DNA of 64,000 nucleotides from NCBI RefSeq assembly GCF_021190955.1, contig NZ_JAIOAO010000002.1:496001-560000 (forward strand). The letters run 5' to 3'. Under the pieces are notes generated by a model. That model was not told the DNA's origin and searched no databases. It worked only from the letters and a program-made list of their open reading frames with translations. This document shows positions 1-6,803 of the stretch, one piece after another (the first letter of the stretch is position 1; each line of letters starts with the position of its first letter). The stretch comes from Parachryseolinea silvisoli. Lineage in GTDB: Bacteria; Bacteroidota; Bacteroidia; Cytophagales; Cyclobacteriaceae. Position numbers and translations under genes: made by a program.

Positions 1-357
1 GAGCGCCGCGATATCTCCAATGTTATCTCCGGCGCTATATACAAACTACAGCTCGACAACTCGCATCCATTGGCCTTCGGATTGAGCCCTGTGTACTATT
101 CTCTTAAAACCAACGAATTACACTACGCCTACCTGGAACACGGCTGGAATGTAGGGATTCTGCCCGGAAAGGCTCGTCCCGTGCAAGGCTTTGCCGGTGC
201 ACGTGCCAATCAGCGGGTGACCAATAGTCTGGTATTTGGTGTGGAGGAGCGTCGAAGAGGCAACATTGTATACCTGGCCGACAACCCGCTGTTCCGCAGT
301 TTCTGGGAAGATGGAAAAATGTTATTTGCCAATGCGGTTTTTGTCGTCGGACAATAG
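1..357 (+). CDS. C-terminal end of a probable M14-type zinc carboxypeptidase (partial)
   Basis: The reading frame is open from the first base and ends with TAG at 357, so only about 118 C-terminal residues are present. The tail reads like the end of the large secreted M14-like metallocarboxypeptidases of Bacteroidetes: a stretch on 'LDNSHPLAFG', then 'RRGNIVYLADNPLFRSFW', then a hydrophobic end in VVGQ. The zinc ligands would lie upstream of the window and cannot be seen, so the family call rests on tail resemblance only. A TTG at 70 is an internal codon and not the start. Confidence 0.5.
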   Translation, partial: ERRDISNVISGAIYKLQLDNSHPLAFGLSPVYYSLKTNELHYAYLEHGWNVGILPGKARPVQGFAGARANQRVTNSLVFGVEERRRGNIVYLADNPLFRSFWEDGKMLFANAVFVVGQ

Positions 358-368
358 CGCAAGCGATG

Positions 369-376
369 TACATTTG
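369..376 (+). promoter_or_regulatory. Bacteroidetes -7 promoter element upstream of the 2OG oxygenase gene
   Basis: TACATTTG is an exact match to TAnnTTTG and ends 5 nt before the ATG at 382. The start of transcription should fall at or next to the start codon. Confidence 0.55.
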
Positions 377-381
377 CACCC

Positions 382-996
382 ATGAATGACACCTTGGAGC
401 GCATTGTAGACGGGCTGGCAGAGCAGGGATATGCCGTCATTGACAATTTCCTGGAACCGGAAGAGGTAAAAGCCATCGTGGGCCTCGATGCCTTTCACGA
501 GGCGGCCGCCTCGTTTAAGAAAGCCGGCATCGGCAAAAACCAGGACCTTCAAATCAACGAAGCCATCCGCGGCGATTACATTCAGTGGGTAGACCGCAAC
601 ACAGCGCCGGCGCCGGTGAAGGTATATCTTGACAAGCTTCAGGCATTGATCCAGGCCGTCAACCGCGGCCTCTTCCTCAGTCTGAAAGACTACGAAGTGC
701 ACATGACCGTGTACCCGCCCGGCAGTTTCTACAAACGTCACCTCGACCAGTTCAAAAAAGACGACCACCGTAAACTGTCGGTGATCTGTTACCTGAACGA
801 AGACTGGCGCGAAGAGCACGGCGGCCAATTGCGCATGTACCTGTCCGACCAAACCGTGGACTTTCTTCCACTGGCAGGCCGGCTGGTGTGTTTCCGCAGC
901 GACCAGATTGAGCACGAAGTGATCGCAGCCACCCGCGAACGCCGCAGTCTTACCGGTTGGATGCTCGATCAGGTCGCCGAATTGAGGCACTTGTAA
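382..996 (+). CDS. 2OG-Fe(II) oxygenase, prolyl 4-hydroxylase/SM-20-like
   Basis: A 204-residue protein of the double-stranded beta-helix 2-oxoglutarate/Fe(II) dioxygenase family. The iron triad is visible: H120 and D122 in 'KRHLDQF' and the distal H178 in 'IEHEV'. R188 in 'ERRSLTGW' is placed to bind the 2OG carboxylate. The first 100 residues are a helical lead-in. Related bacterial P4H-like proteins hydroxylate prolines, for example in EF-Tu or ribosomal proteins, but the substrate here cannot be read from sequence. It has no signal peptide, so it is cytoplasmic, and it appears to be a single-gene unit with its own -7 box. Confidence 0.85.
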   Translation: MNDTLERIVDGLAEQGYAVIDNFLEPEEVKAIVGLDAFHEAAASFKKAGIGKNQDLQINEAIRGDYIQWVDRNTAPAPVKVYLDKLQALIQAVNRGLFLSLKDYEVHMTVYPPGSFYKRHLDQFKKDDHRKLSVICYLNEDWREEHGGQLRMYLSDQTVDFLPLAGRLVCFRSDQIEHEVIAATRERRSLTGWMLDQVAELRHL

Positions 997-1081
997 TCCA
1001 CGCCGCGGCAGACTTTTTCAATCGTTTTTTATTTCTCGCCCGGTCGTGATTATTTAGTCATCTTTTCCAACTTTGCAGGCT

Positions 1082-3823
1082 ATGAGTAGCCCTGACAAAA
1101 AACTCTTCCTGCTGGACGCCTACGCGTTGATCTATCGCGCACACTTCGCTTTTACAAAAACGCCACGCATCAACTCCAAAGGAATCAATACATCGGTACC
1201 GTTTGGTTTTACCAATACGCTGTTGGAAGTCCTGCAAAAACAAAAGCCGACACACATCGGCATTGCGTTCGACACACCCACCAAAACCTTTCGCGACGAG
1301 ATCTTCGCAGAATATAAAGCCAACCGCCAGGAGACACCCGAAGACATCCGGTATGGCATTCCCAAATGCAAAGAGATCATCCGCGGCTTTAACATACCCA
1401 TTCTCGAAATGGATGGCTACGAAGCCGACGACGTGATCGGTACGCTGTCCTACCAGGCCTGCCGCCAGGGCTTTGAAGTGTACATGATGACGCCCGACAA
1501 AGACTACGGCCAACTCGTAAATGACTGTGTATTCCTCTACAAGCCCGCCTACATGGGCAACGCCGTGGATATCCTCGGCGTAAAGGAGGTATGCGAAAAA
1601 TGGGATGTCGAAAATGTGTCGCAGGTCATCGACATGCTGGGCCTGCAAGGCGATACATCCGATAACATTCCGGGTATTCCAGGCTTTGGTCCGAAGACAG
1701 CTGCTGTCTTACTAAAAAAATATGGTAGCGTAGAAGGCATTATCGCCCACGCCGACGAGCTCAAAGGAAAACAGAAGGAATCGGTCATACAATACGCCGA
1801 CCAGGCGCTGCTCTCCAAAAAGCTGGCGACCATCATCACCGACGTACCAGTGGCCTTCGACGAAGAAGCGCTGCGTTACAAAGGACCCAACGTAGAGGTA
1901 CTGAAGCCCATCTTCGACGAGCTGGAGTTTAAGAATATTGCCCAACGCGCCTATGGCGATGCGGCGCCTAACGCACAGGCCGCCGCCAAACCCCAGGATG
2001 CACAACTGTCGATGTTCGGAGGCAGCGCTGAAACCGAAATAGCGGCAGACGTCCCTTCCGAAAAACGCACACTGGCGCAAGGCACTATACAATACCAGGT
2101 CATTGACACCAGCGAGCAACAGAAAGCCCTCGTCGAAAGATTGAAAGACCAGACAGCGTTCGCGATCGAAACCATTACCGATGACCTGACCAACTTTGAC
2201 TATACACTAAAGGCCCTGGCCATTAGCTACCGCGAGAACGAAGCATACTTTCTGCAAGCCGGCACAAACGAGCTGCGCGACGAGATTATCCGAAACTTTC
2301 AGGAGATATTACAGAACGATAAGATCCTGAAAATTGGCCATAACATTAAACATACCGTGCTGGCGCTGAAGAAAGCCGGTGCTGAAGTAAAAGGCCCGCT
2401 GTTTGACAGCATGATAGCGCACTATCTCATCGAGCCCGAAGCCTCACACGATCTGCATAGCATCGCCTCACTATACCTCAACTACGATCTGCTGCCCGAC
2501 CATCACACCGACCTCCGCGAGCGGCTGTGTGAGCGCGCAGATCTCTTGATCCAGCTACGCCCCAAGCTACGCGTAGCGCTCGAAAGCCGGCGCCACATCA
2601 AGCTCATGGCCGAAACCGAAATGCCGTTGACCCTCGTACTGGCCGCCATGGAATACGAGGGTGTGAAGGTCAACACCAACGCCCTCGGTAAAATGTCAGA
2701 CGAGCTACGCCAGGAAAGCGACAAGGTACAACGCGATGTATATACCATGGCGGGCACCGAGTTCAACATTGGCTCGCCGAAACAACTGGGAGAAGTGCTC
2801 TTCGAAAAGATGAAGCTCATTGAAAAGCCGAAAAAGACCAAGTCGGGCCAATACGCTACAGGGGAAGAAATTCTGCTTACCCTGGCTCCTAAGCATGACA
2901 TCGCACGCAAGATCCTGGACTACCGTGAGTTTGAAAAGCTGCGCTCTACCTACGTCGACGCATTGCCAAAAATGATCAGCAAGACCGACGGACGAATTCA
3001 CACCGACTACCGCCAGGCGGTAGCCGCCACGGGACGCCTGAGCTCGAACAACCCCAACCTGCAAAACATCCCTATCCGCACGGCGAAGGGACGCCTGATC
3101 CGCCAGGCCTTCGTCTCGCGCGGCGAAGACTACCGGTTTATGTCCGCCGACTACTCGCAGATCGAGCTGCGTATTGCCGCCTCGTTTGCCAAAGATCAAA
3201 CCATGATCGATGCCTTCCGCAACAAACGCGACATCCATACTACTACCGCGGCGAAAGTCTTCAAAGTAGCACTCGACCAGGTCACACCCGACATGCGTCG
3301 CAAGGCGAAAGAAGTAAACTTCGGCATTCTGTATGGTAGCACTGCCTTTGGGTTATCCCAGAACATCGGTATTTCGCGTACAGAAGCGTCGGAGATCATT
3401 GACTCGTATTTTAAGGAGTTCCCGGCTATTAAGCAATACATGGATGACTCCATCAATACGGCGCGGGAAAAAGAATATGTAGAAACATTGTTGGGCCGTC
3501 GCCGCTACCTGCGCGACATCAACTCCCGCAACGTGACGACACGGCAGTTCGCCGAGCGAAATGCCATCAACGCGCCCATCCAGGGTAGCGCTGCCGATAT
3601 TATCAAGATCGCTATGGTCAACATTCACCACTGGATGGAAAAAGAAAAGTTACAGTCTCGTATGATCATGCAAGTACACGACGAATTGGTCTTTGACGTA
3701 CACAAAGACGAAGAAGATCGGGTAAAAGAACGCATCGTCTATTTGATGAAACACGCTGTAAATCTTGAAGTACCGATGGAAGTAGAGGTAGGCATTGCTG
3801 ACAACTGGCTCGAGGCACACTAG
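1082..3823 (+). CDS. polA: DNA polymerase I
   Basis: A 913-residue family A polymerase for Okazaki-fragment and repair synthesis. The N-terminal 5'-nuclease (about 1-290) has the metal motifs 'EADD', 'DKDYGQL' and 'GDTSDNIPG' followed by a helix-hairpin-helix. The polymerase domain (about 520-913) has motif A 'DYSQIELR', motif B 'RRKAKEVNFGILYG' and motif C 'VHDELVFD'. The central 3'-5' exonuclease domain (about 330-510) lacks the expected acidic residues: the DxE site reads 'AIETIT', the second site reads 'NIKHTVLAL', and the YxxxD site is also lost. I chose ATG 1082; the TTG at 1073 lies in a -7-like box (CAACTTTG, 1068-1075). Confidence 0.97.
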   Translation: MSSPDKKLFLLDAYALIYRAHFAFTKTPRINSKGINTSVPFGFTNTLLEVLQKQKPTHIGIAFDTPTKTFRDEIFAEYKANRQETPEDIRYGIPKCKEIIRGFNIPILEMDGYEADDVIGTLSYQACRQGFEVYMMTPDKDYGQLVNDCVFLYKPAYMGNAVDILGVKEVCEKWDVENVSQVIDMLGLQGDTSDNIPGIPGFGPKTAAVLLKKYGSVEGIIAHADELKGKQKESVIQYADQALLSKKLATIITDVPVAFDEEALRYKGPNVEVLKPIFDELEFKNIAQRAYGDAAPNAQAAAKPQDAQLSMFGGSAETEIAADVPSEKRTLAQGTIQYQVIDTSEQQKALVERLKDQTAFAIETITDDLTNFDYTLKALAISYRENEAYFLQAGTNELRDEIIRNFQEILQNDKILKIGHNIKHTVLALKKAGAEVKGPLFDSMIAHYLIEPEASHDLHSIASLYLNYDLLPDHHTDLRERLCERADLLIQLRPKLRVALESRRHIKLMAETEMPLTLVLAAMEYEGVKVNTNALGKMSDELRQESDKVQRDVYTMAGTEFNIGSPKQLGEVLFEKMKLIEKPKKTKSGQYATGEEILLTLAPKHDIARKILDYREFEKLRSTYVDALPKMISKTDGRIHTDYRQAVAATGRLSSNNPNLQNIPIRTAKGRLIRQAFVSRGEDYRFMSADYSQIELRIAASFAKDQTMIDAFRNKRDIHTTTAAKVFKVALDQVTPDMRRKAKEVNFGILYGSTAFGLSQNIGISRTEASEIIDSYFKEFPAIKQYMDDSINTAREKEYVETLLGRRRYLRDINSRNVTTRQFAERNAINAPIQGSAADIIKIAMVNIHHWMEKEKLQSRMIMQVHDELVFDVHKDEEDRVKERIVYLMKHAVNLEVPMEVEVGIADNWLEAH

Positions 3824-3898
3824 TGTTATTTATATCCTGTATATACAATGTAGGGTATAAAAGGTACAGATGAATATCGGAGTTTTACGCGCAAAGCA

Positions 3899-3928
3899 TT
3901 TGCAGGAAACAAAAAGCCTTTATATTTG
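3899..3928 (+). promoter_or_regulatory. HU gene promoter with -33 TTTG and -7 TATATTTG
   Basis: TTTG at 3899-3902 and TATATTTG at 3921-3928 are separated by 18 bp. This is one of the best matches in the window to the Bacteroidetes sigma-ABfr consensus. The predicted leader before ATG 3959 is about 20-25 nt. Confidence 0.7.
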
Positions 3929-3958
3929 CGTCCCAACAAACTTACACTAAGTAAAACT

Positions 3959-4228
3959 ATGACGAAAGCTGAATTAATTAGCAAGATTGCCGATGACGCT
4001 GGTATCACTAAAGTAGCGGCGGGAACTGCCTTGTCTTCTTTCATGGAAGCTGTTGAAAAGACGCTGAAGAAAGGTGACAAAATCACCCTGACCGGCTTCG
4101 GTACTTTCTCTGTGTCGAAGCGTGCTGCCCGCAAAGGCCGTAACCCCTTCACCGGTGAGACCATCAAAATCAAAGCTAAAAAAGTTGCCAAATTCAAAGC
4201 TAGCAAAGAGCTTTCTGGCAAGCTGTAA
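3959..4228 (+). CDS. hup: HU family DNA-binding protein
   Basis: An 89-residue histone-like protein that bends and compacts DNA as a dimer. It starts 'MTKAELISKIADDAG', and carries the HU signature 'GFGTFSVSKRAARKGRNPFTGE', whose arm inserts into the minor groove. Length and sequence are canonical. It is transcribed alone, between the consensus promoter at 3899-3928 and a strong terminator at 4250. An earlier TTG at 3926 is part of the -7 box and was rejected as a start. Confidence 0.95.
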   Translation: MTKAELISKIADDAGITKVAAGTALSSFMEAVEKTLKKGDKITLTGFGTFSVSKRAARKGRNPFTGETIKIKAKKVAKFKASKELSGKL

Positions 4229-4249
4229 TCGAGCTAACACGAATAGAAA

Positions 4250-4282
4250 AATGCCCCGGCCACAAACCGGGGTATTTTTTTT
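4250..4282 (+). terminator. Rho-independent terminator of the HU gene
   Basis: CCCCGG at 4254-4259 pairs with CCGGGG at 4267-4272 across a 7-nt loop; flanking bases extend the stem, and TA plus eight T follow. Confidence 0.85.
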
Positions 4283-4302
4283 CAACATGTTTCAATAAAA
4301 CC

Positions 4303-4331
4303 TGAAAGTTTCGAAACTCTTACTATCTTTG
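4303..4331 (+). promoter_or_regulatory. Promoter and probable operator of the GbsR-type regulator gene
   Basis: TATCTTTG at 4324-4331 is an exact -7 box ending 6 nt before ATG 4338. Just upstream lies the perfect 10-bp palindrome GTTTCGAAAC (4308-4317), in the spacer where a repressor would block polymerase. The left-extended form TGAAAGTTT (4303-4311) recurs at 4875-4883, upstream of the next gene. Autoregulation is inference. Confidence 0.5.
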
Positions 4332-4337
4332 GTACGT

Positions 4338-4841
4338 ATGAAATACACAGAAGCAAAGGAAGAACTGATCCAGGCGTGGGGTAATCTCGGGTACAGCTGG
4401 GGCCTCAACAAGACTATGGCGCAGATTCACGCTTTGCTCATGATCTCGACCAAACCGCTCTCGACAGAAGAGATCATGCAGGAACTCGCCATCTCCCGTG
4501 GCAATGCGAACATGAACATCCGGGCCTTGCTGGACTGGGGCATCGTGTCGCGCGTTTCCATACCCGGCGAGAGAAAAGAGTATTTCAAGTCGGAAAAAGA
4601 CACGTGGAGCCTGGCCCGCCAGGTAGCACGCGAACGGAGAAAACGCGAGCTGGAGCCAATCTTAAAAATACTACGCGAGGTAAGCGAAGTATCCAACGAT
4701 GGCACCGACGAAACAAAAGAATTCCGCAAGGTGGTAAAAGACCTGAAGAACTTCGCCGAGAAGTCAGACAACCTGCTCGAGACGTTTATCAAAGCGGAAG
4801 AGAGTTGGTTCTGGAACTCGATCATCAAGCTACTCAAGTAG
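4338..4841 (+). CDS. GbsR/MarR-type winged-helix transcriptional regulator
   Basis: A 167-residue regulator resembling the GbsR branch of the MarR superfamily. 'ALLMISTKPLSTEEIMQELAISRGNANMNIRALLDWGIVSRV' (about 30-75) is the winged helix, with 'SRGNANMNIRAL' as the recognition helix, followed by the wing 'GERKEYF'. The C-terminal 70 residues are a charged helical dimerisation region. GbsR relatives respond to choline or osmolyte precursors in Bacillus, but nothing here fixes the ligand. A palindrome sits in its own promoter, and a related sequence lies before the membrane-protein gene at 4915, which suggests a two-target local regulon. The start is ATG 4338; TTG 4329 belongs to the -7 box. 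Confidence 0.85.
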   Translation: MKYTEAKEELIQAWGNLGYSWGLNKTMAQIHALLMISTKPLSTEEIMQELAISRGNANMNIRALLDWGIVSRVSIPGERKEYFKSEKDTWSLARQVARERRKRELEPILKILREVSEVSNDGTDETKEFRKVVKDLKNFAEKSDNLLETFIKAEESWFWNSIIKLLK

Positions 4842-4874
4842 CTTTTTATTTTGCCTTTTAATTTCAGTAAAGAT

Positions 4875-4911
4875 TGAAAGTTTGAAAAGATTAGACACTT
4901 AAAAATATTTG
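4875..4911 (+). promoter_or_regulatory. Operator-like half site and near-consensus -7 box before the small membrane-protein gene
   Basis: TGAAAGTTT at 4875-4883 repeats the sequence found in the regulator's promoter at 4303-4311. AATATTTG at 4904-4911 matches the -7 consensus at all but one position and ends 3 nt before ATG 4915. Confidence 0.4.
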
Positions 4912-4914
4912 GGT

Positions 4915-5331
4915 ATGCGTCTCTACGGGAAATATATTGATCTTGTTGTACAGAGCCTGTGTATAGTAATAGCTTCGTTCATCGGTGTGGCCGTAATCAT
5001 CGCATCTAATCCGCACGACCGCGATTGGCCGTTGGGCATACTGTTTATTCAGTTAATACTGGGACCCTGGCAGTTAATTGGCTCACTTGTATCCGTTTTC
5101 CGCAAGGCAAAATCGCGAAAGCTTAAAAGCATACACCTCTTTGCATCCCTGCTGTACCTGGCTGTTCTAATTCCACTTATCCAGGCAGACTTCGCCAATA
5201 AACACACACGTCTTCTTCTCTTGACAGTACCTGCGTGGACCCTGGCAATCGGCTACTATAGCATTACCTGGCGTGGGATTCTGAAAAGAAGCGAACGGGG
5301 CAAAGGCTTTCTTCCGCACCTGGGCTTTTAG
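4915..5331 (+). CDS. Small integral membrane protein of unknown function
   Basis: 138 residues with about four hydrophobic segments: near 8-30 ('VVQSLCIVIASFIGVAVII'), 40-60, 75-92 and 100-118. The loops are basic and the tail is short and polar. I do not recognise a family. It begins 73 nt after the GbsR-type gene on the same strand and its upstream region repeats part of the regulator's palindrome, so it may be that regulator's target. The start is ATG 4915; the TTG at 4909 lies in the -7-like box. Confidence 0.7.
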   Translation: MRLYGKYIDLVVQSLCIVIASFIGVAVIIASNPHDRDWPLGILFIQLILGPWQLIGSLVSVFRKAKSRKLKSIHLFASLLYLAVLIPLIQADFANKHTRLLLLTVPAWTLAIGYYSITWRGILKRSERGKGFLPHLGF

Positions 5332-5397
5332 AAAAGTTTATGGGGAAAGATTATTAGATACAGAATTTGTTTTCGAATTTCCGGGTCTGAAAAGTGC

Positions 5398-6000
5398 ATG
5401 GAAAGACTGGAAAGACAATACTTTATTGCGATTATCCCACCACCCCCGGTGTCCGATGATGCCTTACGACTGAAGCACTACTTCCGCGACCAGTACAACA
5501 GCAAAGCCTCCCTCAACTCGCCGCCGCACATCACGCTGCATATGCCCTTTAAGTGGAAGGAAGAAAAGGAAGGCGACCTACTGGAAGCCCTGACACAGTT
5601 TGCCACAGGTCGTGAAGCCTTCAAGGTAGAGCTGATAAACTTTAAGGCCTTCCCCCCACGCGTGATCTTCATCGACGTGGAGGCGAACCCGTTGCTCAAC
5701 GCGCTGAATAAAGACCTGCACCGCTTTTGCAAACGCAGCCTGAACCTCTTTAACGCTGACTATAAAGACCTGCCCTTTCATCCACACCTCACGCTGGCGT
5801 TCCGCGACTTGAAAAAGCCCCTGTTTGCAAAGGCATGGGAGGAATTTCAACAACGCACCTTCTCCGCGCGCTTTAATGTCGGCAGTTTCGTGCTGTTAAA
5901 ACACAGTGGCAAAATCTGGGAGCCCTTCCGGGAATTCCTATTCGACCCCGCGGCTTCGTTGGGGGATGAACGGCCGGGGCCTATCGAGCTGCATCAATAA
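5398..6000 (+). CDS. 2H phosphoesterase / 2'-5' RNA ligase-like protein
   Basis: A 200-residue protein with the two HxT motifs that define 2H phosphoesterases: H44-I-T46 in 'SPPHITLHMPF' and H130-L-T132 in 'FHPHLTLAF'. Members act on 2',3'-cyclic phosphates or 2'-5' linkages in RNA, or on ADP-ribose cyclic phosphates; this close relative of LigT/YjcG is predicted to be cytoplasmic. The actual substrate is unknown. It converges with the YCII gene, with only 1 bp between the two stop codons. Confidence 0.85.
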   Translation: MERLERQYFIAIIPPPPVSDDALRLKHYFRDQYNSKASLNSPPHITLHMPFKWKEEKEGDLLEALTQFATGREAFKVELINFKAFPPRVIFIDVEANPLLNALNKDLHRFCKRSLNLFNADYKDLPFHPHLTLAFRDLKKPLFAKAWEEFQQRTFSARFNVGSFVLLKHSGKIWEPFREFLFDPAASLGDERPGPIELHQ

Positions 6001-6001
6001 T

Positions 6002-6667
6002 TTATTCCTTCGGCTCGCAGAACGAACCTTTGGCGATCCACAGCGTTTTATACTGCACTTCAAATAACCCTTCCTGTATGCCGGGGTCCGCTTCGATTAC
6101 CTCACGCTGCACCTCGCCTTTCATGACCAGGATGCCCGTATCGTGCTCACCCAATATACCGTAGGTAACGACGTTGCCCGTCGTAGCCAGCTTCTTGACA
6201 AACTCTTCGTGACGCCGCAGGATATCAGGGTAGCTTTGTGCCGTAAACTTGGTGACGACCATATCGAAACGCACAAAAGCATAGCTCACCATTTCGTACG
6301 GTTCCTTCACCGCGCAGACCGAGCCGATCAAAGGTTTATAGGGATGTAACGTTACCTCCCATCGGCGCGCACGGATTCCCGGATCGGTGCTGAGCCAGTC
6401 CTTGGCCTGGTCCGTCGAAGCCGTGCGCAGGATAAAAATACCCCCGCCACCATCAAAGGGACCTGCCGCAATAAGCTTGCCTTCCGCTGCCAGGCGGTTG
6501 ATATTGGCCATGTGCCCCTTCATGAGCGAATCCAACAAAGTCTGCGAGATTTTATCGGCGTTGGCGTTTTTTGTTAGGAAAACAAACGTGTACGCATCCT
6601 GTTGGGCCCGTCCGCAATACGCGGGGCCCAGTAACAGTAAACAGAAAAACAACCGTTTCAGGTGCAT
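6002..6667 (-). CDS. Secreted protein with two tandem YCII-like domains
   Basis: 221 residues after choosing the ATG at 6667, which gives a clean signal peptide ('LKRLFFCLLLLGPAYCGRAQ'). Two ferredoxin-like YCII-type units follow: the first (about 25-120) has the loop 'GKLIAAGPFDGGGGIFILR', and the second (about 125-215) has 'GNVVTYGILGEHDTGILVM'. Each ends with a 'DPGI' segment before the last strand, as in single-domain YciI proteins. YCII proteins are usually small cytoplasmic proteins, so export and duplication are notable. The function is unknown, and the gene stands alone. Confidence 0.75.
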   Translation of the reverse strand: MHLKRLFFCLLLLGPAYCGRAQQDAYTFVFLTKNANADKISQTLLDSLMKGHMANINRLAAEGKLIAAGPFDGGGGIFILRTASTDQAKDWLSTDPGIRARRWEVTLHPYKPLIGSVCAVKEPYEMVSYAFVRFDMVVTKFTAQSYPDILRRHEEFVKKLATTGNVVTYGILGEHDTGILVMKGEVQREVIEADPGIQEGLFEVQYKTLWIAKGSFCEPKE

Positions 6668-6779
6668 AATGCTGTAGTCAAAAGCCATCTATAAAGCTAC
6701 TAATTTGGAGTATCTGTTTATGAATATTACATCGCTATTCTTTTTTAACCGGTCACTACTTTTCACGGGCTACACTCCG

Positions 6780-6787
6780 TAACTTTG
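6780..6787 (+). promoter_or_regulatory. -7 promoter element of the propeller sensor gene
   Basis: TAACTTTG matches TAnnTTTG exactly and lies 16 nt before ATG 6804. A T-rich TTTT tract about 16-20 bp upstream may act as the -33 element. Confidence 0.55.
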
Positions 6788-6803
6788 AGACACCTGGCTT
6801 TAT

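Noticed and set aside
322-990. 222-residue minus-strand frame opposite the 2OG oxygenase gene
   Set aside because: It mirrors the codon pattern of the recognised oxygenase gene and shows no domain.
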